This document shows, one piece after another, positions 58,327-64,000 of a DNA stretch of 64,000 nt. This DNA comes from Allocatelliglobosispora scoriae. GTDB lineage: Bacteria > Actinomycetota > Actinomycetes > Mycobacteriales > Micromonosporaceae. Under the pieces are notes generated by a model, which saw only the letters and a program-made list of their open reading frames with translations, was not told the DNA's origin and ran no database searches. Location of the stretch: the NCBI RefSeq assembly GCF_014204945.1, contig NZ_JACHMN010000002.1, positions 2,441,001 to 2,505,000 on the forward strand, given 5' to 3'. Within the stretch, counting starts at the first letter, position 1. Every line of letters begins with the position of its first letter. A program made the translations under genes and the position numbers.

Positions 58327-59265
58327 TCAGGACTCCTTGCGCAGCGCGTCGAGCAGCTCCCCGTAGGTCGGGCCGAGCTCCCGGAAGACGGAGGCGGTGG
58401 CGGCGTCGTCGTGCTTCATCAGCAGGAGCTGCAGCGAGCCGACGAGCTTCGCCTGCTGCTCCAGGATCGCGCCGGAGGCGGTGGCACCGGCGTCGTGGAA
58501 GAGCACCGCCGCGTCGGCGAGGCGGCGGGCACCGGCCTGCACCTGGAACTCGACGAGGTACTTGTACTGCATGTTGGTCAGCCCCGCCTCGACGAGCTCG
58601 GCGGCCCGCTGCGCGGCGGGGGCGATCTCCGGCGCCTCCAGCAGGTGGATCGCGGTCTCCATCGACCGGCGGACGGCCTCCTCCGTGGCGACCGGGCGCG
58701 CCTGGCGGAAGCCGGCCCGCACCTGGTAGGCCTCGGTCTCGTAGGCGAACGTGTCCCCCTGCCAGGCGGCGAGCAGGTCGTCGAGGGAGATCGTGACGAA
58801 CGGCCAGCCGATGACGTCGTGCGCCCGCAGCAGGTCGCCCTCGACGCCGAGGCCGACGAGGACGTGGTCGGCGCCGACCGCCTGGCCCAGACCGGGGAAG
58901 TAGGGCAGCAGGCCCATCTCCAGGGGACCGACCAGCACCGGGGCGTCGTGCGAGGCCCGGCGCAGCGCGGCGACCGCCTCCTCCGCCGAGCTGTGGATGC
59001 GATCGCAGTCCCAGCCCAGCACGTCGAGGCTGCGGGCCAGGCCGAAGTCCGGGCTCCACCGCGGCGACGAGAAGAAGACGATCTCCTCGATCTCGTGGTC
59101 GGGGAAGCCGCGGCGGTGACCGCCGTCGACCTGCCCGATCGAGAATCCGAACGGCGAGCCACTCGCCACCTCGATCATCGGAGCGCCCGGCCCGGCCTCG
59201 CCGAAGATGACGGACAGCGAGTTGGCGGCGCAGTAGGGGCTGTTGCCAAGATAGCGCAGGGTCAT
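58327..59265 (-). CDS. Possible BtrH-like cysteine transferase/peptidase fold protein
   Basis: A 312-aa protein without a firm family. Its first half looks like the N-terminal domain of BtrH (C39/papain-like): SPYCAANSL with Cys12, and VGADHVLVGLGVEGD with a His in the expected place. The second half is helical (about 190-310). In butirosin biosynthesis BtrH moves an acyl group from an ACP to the sugar. If related, it could transfer the ACP-bound chain made here to a glycosylated or amine acceptor. ATG at 59265. Moderate to low certainty. Confidence 0.4.
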   Translation of the reverse strand: MTLRYLGNSPYCAANSLSVIFGEAGPGAPMIEVASGSPFGFSIGQVDGGHRRGFPDHEIEEIVFFSSPRWSPDFGLARSLDVLGWDCDRIHSSAEEAVAALRRASHDAPVLVGPLEMGLLPYFPGLGQAVGADHVLVGLGVEGDLLRAHDVIGWPFVTISLDDLLAAWQGDTFAYETEAYQVRAGFRQARPVATEEAVRRSMETAIHLLEAPEIAPAAQRAAELVEAGLTNMQYKYLVEFQVQAGARRLADAAVLFHDAGATASGAILEQQAKLVGSLQLLLMKHDDAATASVFRELGPTYGELLDALRKES

Positions 59266-59430
59266 GGTTCAAGCCTGCCATCCTAGACGTTGATCGTCAC
59301 CTATATATGCAGGACAGAGCAGTTGAGAGGTAGCGCAAACAGCGAGATGTGGCGGGCGGCGGGCACACCCACAATAGGGAGCGGGGACCATTTCCTTGGC
59401 CCGGCGAGCTATGCGGAAGAGGTGGGCTAG

Positions 59431-59961
59431 ATGGCTGGCGCTGTCGAGCGATCGGGTGTCACGACGTTTCGGGGACAGCCCGTCACGCTGCTCGGCGGTG
59501 AGGTGAAGGTCGGGACCACGGCACCGGAGTTCGCGGTCATCGGCGGGGACATGTCGACGGTCACGCTCGCCTCGTCGCGGGGCACGGTGCGCCTCATCAC
59601 CAGCGTTCCCTCGCTCGACACCGAGGTGTGCAGTGTGGAGACCCGCCGCTTCAACACCGAGGCCGCGAGCCTGCCGGGCGTGACGATGCTGACCGTCTCG
59701 GTCGACCTGCCGTTCGCCCAGCGCCGCTGGTGCGACGAGGCGGCAGCCGACGCCGTGCAGGTCACCTCCGACCACCGCGACCTCTCCTTCGGCCTCGCCT
59801 ACGGCGTCGCGATCAAGGAGTTGCGGCTGCTCGCCCGCGCGGTCTTCGTCGTCGACGCCGACGACACCGTGGTCTGGACCGAGTATGTCCCGGAGCTCGG
59901 CCACCACCCCGATTACACCGGCGCGCTCGCCGCCGCGCGGGCTGCGCTGCCCGGAGCCTGA
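59431..59961 (+). CDS. tpx: Thiol peroxidase
   Basis: A 176-aa atypical 2-Cys peroxiredoxin: peroxidatic Cys67 in SLDTEVCSVETRRFN, resolving Cys101 in FAQRRWCDEAA, and the Tpx start SGVTTFRGQPVTLLGG. It reduces lipid and hydrogen peroxides with thioredoxin. Length is canonical. ATG at 59431. Divergent from the BtrH-like gene; a gene of general stress defence rather than of the cluster. Confidence 0.93.
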   Translation: MAGAVERSGVTTFRGQPVTLLGGEVKVGTTAPEFAVIGGDMSTVTLASSRGTVRLITSVPSLDTEVCSVETRRFNTEAASLPGVTMLTVSVDLPFAQRRWCDEAAADAVQVTSDHRDLSFGLAYGVAIKELRLLARAVFVVDADDTVVWTEYVPELGHHPDYTGALAAARAALPGA

Positions 59962-60011
59962 TCCTGATCGCTTCACGCCGCCCGGCCGACCACGACGGAA
60001 GGACGGTGCGC

Positions 60012-60416
60012 ATGATCTCGCCGCTCGGCACCGCAGCTCAGAGCAGCTCCCTGGAGGCACTGCGCGCGCTGGGAACGGCCCGCCGCAGCGCCGTCGCGCA
60101 GCGCGTCGAGGTGCGGGGCCGGATGCAGGTACTCATCCTCACCGCACCCGAACCGCTGCGGTCGGCGCTGCGCCGCCACGACGACGGGGAGCTCATCGCC
60201 GCCTGCGCCGCGGGTCCGCCCGGCGCCGTGGCGGTGGGGACGGCGGCCGGTGCGACGCGGGTCGCCCTGCGCTTCCTCGCCCGCCGCCACCAGCAGCTCT
60301 CCGCCGAGATCACCCAGCTCGACACGCTGCTCGCGCTCTGCACCGACGGCGCCGGCTCACCCCGAAAAGCACACGCATGTGGGTACGCCGGTCGGCGTAC
60401 CCACATGGTCTGTTGA
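60012..60416 (+). pseudogene. IS110-type transposase remnant
   Basis: The frame resembles the middle of DEDD transposases of IS110: ALGTARRSAVAQRVEVRGRM, LILTAPEPLRSALRR and VALRFLARRHQQLSAEITQL. Neither the N-terminal DEDD catalytic part nor the C-terminal Ser-containing part is present, and no inverted repeat ends were found, so it is a decayed fragment. Confidence 0.65.
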
Positions 60417-60433
60417 ATGTCGGCGCTCTCTCA

Positions 60434-60467
60434 GCACCAACTCTTCAAGAGTTGCGGGGATCTTGGC
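60434..60467. repeat. Palindromic AAGAGTTG element, half copy overlapping a gene end
   Basis: GCACCAACTCTTCAAGAGTTG then CGGGGATCTTGG. Its core overlaps the 3' end of the CopC-like gene and supplies that gene's stop codon and its last residues. Confidence 0.9.
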
Positions 60468-61005
60468 GGCGGCGGGGCTTGAACCAGAGGAAGGCGAAGA
60501 AGGCGAGCAGAGCCGCGCCGTCGATGACGAGCAGCGTGGCGCCGAGCGGATCGACGCCGTGCGAGTGCAGGTCCTCCGCCACGACCGCCACCTCACCGGG
60601 CGCCGCACCGGTGCCGACGCTGAAGCGCATCGAACCGGTCAGCTCCTCGCCGTCGGCGAGGGTGACGTGATAGGTCGCGGAGAAGTCGCCGCTGCCGTTG
60701 ACCGTGACGGGCTGGCGCAGCAGGTCGCCGTCGCGACCCAGCTCACCGGTGTTGACCACGGTTCCTCCGCGGTCGCGGACGGTGATGTGCGACAGCCCCG
60801 GATCCGGTACGGCGGAGAGCAGCAGCTCCACCGTGGCCGGCGGGGCGGCGAGCACCGCACCGTCGGCCGGGCTGACCGAGGTGACCGTGGCCTCGACCCG
60901 GGCCTGTGGTGCGTCGGGTGCCAGGAGCAGAGTAGTCGCGACCAGGGCGGCCACCGCGGCACCAGCCACGATCACCGCCGTGAGGGTGCGTGGAGCGCGC
61001 CTCAT
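60445..61005 (-). CDS. CopC-domain membrane protein
   Basis: A 186-aa protein: signal or anchor helix (about 8-28), a CopC-like beta-sandwich (about 37-130, VTSVSPADGAVLAAPPATVE, FSATYHVTLADGEELTGS) and a C-terminal membrane helix (about 157-174). The first residue after the signal region, normally a copper-binding His in CopC, is not His (ARVEATV), so copper binding is doubtful. The last residues (QDPRNS) and stop codon are encoded by the palindromic element. ATG at 61005; the His-rich membrane protein gene lies 13 bases upstream on the same strand. Confidence 0.8.
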   Translation of the reverse strand: MRRAPRTLTAVIVAGAAVAALVATTLLLAPDAPQARVEATVTSVSPADGAVLAAPPATVELLLSAVPDPGLSHITVRDRGGTVVNTGELGRDGDLLRQPVTVNGSGDFSATYHVTLADGEELTGSMRFSVGTGAAPGEVAVVAEDLHSHGVDPLGATLLVIDGAALLAFFAFLWFKPRRRQDPRNS

Positions 61006-61018
61006 CTCGTTCGGCCAC

Positions 61019-61603
61019 TCACCCGAGGGCGAGCGCGCGCCGCTTGCCGTCGTAGCCGGCGCAGGTGCACGCCGCAGCGTCCTGCTCGGCCTCGTTGGGC
61101 CGCAGGTGGAAGTACATCGCGACCAGCATCGGCAGGAAGACCACCGAGTTGTAGAACAGGTGCAGCTCGACGCGCGGGAAGGCGAGCTGCAGGAAGCTCG
61201 TCGGCACCGTCGTGCCGGGGAGCAGGAAGCCGAACTGAACCTGGAGCAGCAGGAACAGGTGCTCGATGTGGTGCCAGAACTGGATGGCGAGCGCGATGGT
61301 CCACCAGGTCTTGGCCCGGCCGGTGAAGCCGGGGCGCAGCAGGAAGAGCCCGATCAGCATGATCGCCGCGTAGCCGTAGTGCATCCACTCCGACGTGACG
61401 AGCCACGGGAAGTAGAAGCCGAGCACGCCCTTGGCCTTGGGCCGGGCCCAGCCGAGCCCCCAGATCTGATAGGCCTGCACCAGGTGCTCGGCCCAGTGGG
61501 CCAGCACGATGAAGATGTAGACGCCGAGTGCCGCTCGGTGATACTTGCCGTTGAGCGATGCGATGAATCCGCCCTCGGCCTGGCGCTGTGCAGCGACCGA
61601 CAT
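61019..61603 (-). CDS. His-rich integral membrane protein
   Basis: A 194-aa protein with about five membrane helices containing paired histidines (IVLAHWAEHLVQAYQIW and AIQFWHHIEHLFLL), typical of metal or haem ligands in membrane proteins, and a C-terminal CTCAGYDGKRR tail with two cysteines. No family named. ATG at 61603. Co-transcribed with the CopC-domain gene; the pair may act in copper handling or envelope redox, which is inference. Confidence 0.75.
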   Translation of the reverse strand: MSVAAQRQAEGGFIASLNGKYHRAALGVYIFIVLAHWAEHLVQAYQIWGLGWARPKAKGVLGFYFPWLVTSEWMHYGYAAIMLIGLFLLRPGFTGRAKTWWTIALAIQFWHHIEHLFLLLQVQFGFLLPGTTVPTSFLQLAFPRVELHLFYNSVVFLPMLVAMYFHLRPNEAEQDAAACTCAGYDGKRRALALG

Positions 61604-61720
61604 GATTGCCTCCGTCCGAAAAGATGAGTTGACGACCCGGTTACCACGCTAGGTGGCGGGGCGGCCGGCCCCTTCTTGCGACGTGCTCCGCTCCGGCGGG
61701 GGCTCCGGGGGCATGCGCGA

Positions 61721-61770
61721 CATATAGATCGATGCTAGGATGGCGACTCGCTAGATCGTAATATATAGAT
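61721..61770. promoter_or_regulatory. A/T-rich motif pair upstream of divergent genes
   Basis: CATATAGATCGATGCTAGGAT and CTAGATCGTAATATATAGAT are related in inverted order within 50 bases of the 254-base region between the His-rich membrane gene (minus) and the DinB-like gene (plus). TAGGAT and TATAGAT could serve as -10 boxes; a regulator site is also possible. Confidence 0.45.
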
Positions 61771-61857
61771 GGTCTACTGTGGAAGCAATCTTCCGGCGAA
61801 CAAACCGTTACGCCACAACGTTTTCACTGGTGGGTCACGCGCCGATGGGAGCCCCGA

Positions 61858-62715
61858 GTGGCAGCGACGATCACGCAGGATCAATGGCTCGCGGTCCGCA
61901 GCTCCCTCGCCGACGCGGGCGAGCGATTCGCCAGTCTCGTCGAGACGGCACCCGATCCCAGCACCCTTGCGACAGATCGCTGGACGATCGCTGAGACCGC
62001 CGCGCACACCGCCTCCGTCGCCTGGATGTACGCCTCGGTCCTCACCACCGCCGATGCCCGCTTCCCGATGCCGGAGCTGAAGGAGCAGGTCGACCGGACC
62101 TCCGTCGACACCGTCGCGCACCTCAACGTCGCGGTGATGGAGGGCTATTACACCGAGCGCGACCAGCACGCCATCGCCGAGCGGCTCCGCTCCGACCTGG
62201 CCGTCGTGCTGAAGCAGTGCGAGCAGCTCGACCCGGCCAAGCCGATGCGCTGGATCGGCTCGGCCAACGTCCCGCTCGCCGGCATGCTCGCCCACCTGCT
62301 CAACGAGATCCTCGTGCACGGGCTCGACATCGCGAAGGCCATGGGGACCACCTGGGCGATCGACTCCGCCCAGACCGCGCACTTCTTCGAATTCTTCGTC
62401 ATGAACATCGCGGGCGCCGACGCCGGGCACCTGCTCGACAACGACGAGCCGCCGAGCGACCGGCGGATCGCGGTCGAGTTCCGCTCGAAGTACACGACGG
62501 CGGTGACGCTCGTCCTCCAGCACGGGCAGCTCTCCCGGGAGGAGCCCGGCGGCCCCACCGACGTCAAGATCTCATTCGACCCGACCACCCTCGACCTGAT
62601 GATGTTCGGCCGGGTCAGCCAGGCGAGCTCCGTCCTGAGCGGGAAGGTCAAGGTCTGGGGGCGCCGCCCGTGGCTGCTGCCGGTCTTCCTCAAGACCGTC
62701 CGCATGCCCAGCTGA
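61858..62715 (+). CDS. DinB-fold (mycothiol maleylpyruvate isomerase-like) protein
   Basis: A 285-aa protein with a DinB bundle whose ligand histidines lie in IAETAAHTASVAWM and LAHLLNEILVHGLDIAK, plus a C-terminal sterol-carrier-like region (about 195-280). Such proteins use a metal and often mycothiol as cofactor. GTG at 61858 follows GGGAG. It is upstream of the second aminotransferase by 83 bases and may be co-transcribed with it. Distantly similar to the protein at 25569-26375. Confidence 0.75.
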   Translation: MAATITQDQWLAVRSSLADAGERFASLVETAPDPSTLATDRWTIAETAAHTASVAWMYASVLTTADARFPMPELKEQVDRTSVDTVAHLNVAVMEGYYTERDQHAIAERLRSDLAVVLKQCEQLDPAKPMRWIGSANVPLAGMLAHLLNEILVHGLDIAKAMGTTWAIDSAQTAHFFEFFVMNIAGADAGHLLDNDEPPSDRRIAVEFRSKYTTAVTLVLQHGQLSREEPGGPTDVKISFDPTTLDLMMFGRVSQASSVLSGKVKVWGRRPWLLPVFLKTVRMPS

Positions 62716-62798
62716 TACGCAATCTGAGAGATGTCCGGTTCTGCCCAAGGTGCCATTGTTTCTCCGAAACAGGAAACAGCATCCAGGAGTAGACACGT

Positions 62799-64000
62799 GA
62801 CGATATCCCTTTCCGCCACCGAGCTCGAGAACCTCGACCGGCGGCATGTCATCCACCCCCACCAGCGCCCCGACCGCCAGGACCGGCGCGTCATGGTCCG
62901 CGGCCAGGGCTCGACGGTGTGGGACGCGGCCGGCCGTGACTTCCTCGACGCCCTCGGCGGCGGGATCTGGGTCGCCCAGGTCGGCCACGGCCGCACCGAG
63001 CTCGCCGAGGCGGCGAAGGAGCAGTCCCTCAGCCTCGCCCACTTCACGACGTTCTTCGAGTACACCAACGACAAGGCGGCCCGCCTCGCCGGACGCCTCG
63101 CCGCCCTGGCACCGGACCACATCAACCGGATGTACTTCACCAACTCCGGCTCCGAGGGTGTCGACACCGCGATCAAGCTGGCCCGGCTCTACCACCACCA
63201 CCGGGGCGAGTCGAGCCGCACCTGGATCCTCGCCCGGCACTACGGCTACCACGGCTCCTCCTACGGCAGCGGTACGGCGACCGGCATCCCGGACATGCAG
63301 GCCGCGGTCGGCCCCAACCTGCCCAACGTCGAGAAGCTCATGCCGCCCTACGCCTACCGGGCCGAGTTCTACGGCGGGCAGGACGTCACCGACTTCCTCA
63401 TCGCGGAGCTGACCGCGACGATCGAGCGCATCGGCGCCGAGAACATCGCCGCGATGATCGGCGAGCCCGTCCTCGGCGGCGGCGGCGTCATCGCTCCCCC
63501 GGCCGACTACTGGCCCCGCGTACGCGAGGTGCTCAGCAAGCACGGGATCCTGCTCATCGCCGACGAGGTCATCACGGCGTTCGGGCGGACCGGTGCCTGG
63601 TTCGACTCGGCGCAGCGGGGTATGCAGCCGGACCTCATCGTCACCGCCAAGGGCCTGACCAGCGGATACCAGCCGCTCGGCGCCGTACTCATGAGCGACG
63701 CGATCGGCGAGACCGTCCCCGCGATCGGCGGCAGCTTCTTCCACGGCCACACCTACGCCGGCCACCCGGTCGCCTGCGCCGTGGCCCTGGCCAACCTCGA
63801 CATCATCGAGAGCGAGGGCCTGCTGGACCGGTCGCTGAAGATCGGTGCGGGGTTCCGCTCCGGCCTCGCCGCGGCGGCGGACCTGCCCACCGTCGGCGAC
63901 GTACGCGTCGAGGGCGCCACCGTCGGCATCGAGCTCGTCACCGACAAGGCGACCCGCGAGTCGCTGCCGCCGGACCTGGCCCTCGCGGTCGCCGACGAGC
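62799..64000 (+). CDS. Class III PLP aminotransferase, paralogue (3' end beyond window)
   Basis: About 400 residues visible and open to the window edge, lacking probably 40-50. [19 protein letters not shown] matches the N-terminus of the aminotransferase at 40737; [35 protein letters not shown] and [14 protein letters not shown] (PLP lysine) are present. GTG at 62799 follows AGGAG. The presence of two related aminotransferases suggests two amination steps or different acceptors in the same pathway. Confidence 0.9.

Noticed and set aside
4388-60467. CRISPR array
   Set aside because: Repeats are palindromic, far apart, different in length and lie at gene ends; there are no regular spacers and no cas genes.
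59962-60500. An intact insertion sequence
   Set aside because: Only a middle part resembling IS110 transposase remains; no complete gene or terminal sequences were seen.
20947-64000. A complete enediyne cluster
   Set aside because: DUF1702, the PKS half and SgcJ-like proteins recall enediynes, but KS-AT, the thioesterase and UnbU/UnbV-like proteins are not in the window, and the rest of the cluster is of a different kind.

Overview
The window is GC-rich chromosomal DNA of an actinomycete. Codon use is strongly third-position G/C, GTG and TTG starts are common, and it carries an F420-dependent LLM-class oxidoreductase, DinB/mycothiol-type proteins, an AfsR-like regulator with NB-ARC and TPR domains, a SARP regulator and a VanW protein. 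A Micromonosporaceae-like genus is my guess. That is an inference from overall character, not from a marker gene; no rRNA or tRNA gene was seen.

Layout. 0-4.3 kb: a translationally coupled minus-strand operon (TetR, MFS transporter, PLP aldolase/deaminase, aldonolactone-oxidase-like flavoprotein cut by the window edge). 4.4-10.4 kb: enoyl-CoA hydratase-like protein, a secreted protein, then an ABC exporter, a six-cysteine secreted-type peptide, a SARP regulator and a membrane-anchored thioredoxin that together look like a disulfide-rich peptide locus, then a VOC protein. 10.5-17.6 kb: mostly housekeeping (citrate synthase, F420 oxidoreductase, VanW protein, AfsR-like regulator). 17.9-20.7 kb: an unusual operon of a 79-aa protein, a 597-aa membrane-anchored Ala/Lys-rich protein, one or two micro-ORFs and a MerR regulator. 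20.9-25.1 kb: a stand-alone ACP-KR-DH-PPTase polyketide synthase half next to a DUF1702 protein, the arrangement seen in enediyne-type iterative PKS loci but without KS/AT here.

25.5-64 kb (and beyond): regulators (AraC, two HxlR, ECF sigma, LuxR), an antiporter and what looks like a large biosynthetic gene cluster. It has two acyl-CoA-dehydrogenase-fold flavoproteins, two class III aminotransferases, four SgcJ/EcaC-type SnoaL-like domains, a GMC oxidoreductase, an SDR, a KAS III, a KAS-III-like protein lacking the active cysteine, a free ACP, an Sfp-type PPTase, a hydrolase-ACP fusion, an AMP-ligase-methyltransferase fusion, a UDP-sugar dehydrogenase, two glycosyltransferases, an FMN 2-hydroxyacid oxidase, a DrrAB-type exporter and a BtrH-like protein. 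A short acyl chain built on a carrier protein, then oxidised, transaminated, methylated and glycosylated, is a reasonable reading, but I cannot name the product.

At least nine copies, full or partial, of a palindromic element with the core CAACTCTTGAAGAGTTG are scattered through the window, nearly always within tens of bases 3' of a stop codon, which suggests a terminator or 3'-end role. Three other inverted-repeat families also occur. A decayed IS110-type transposase is the only mobile-element trace.
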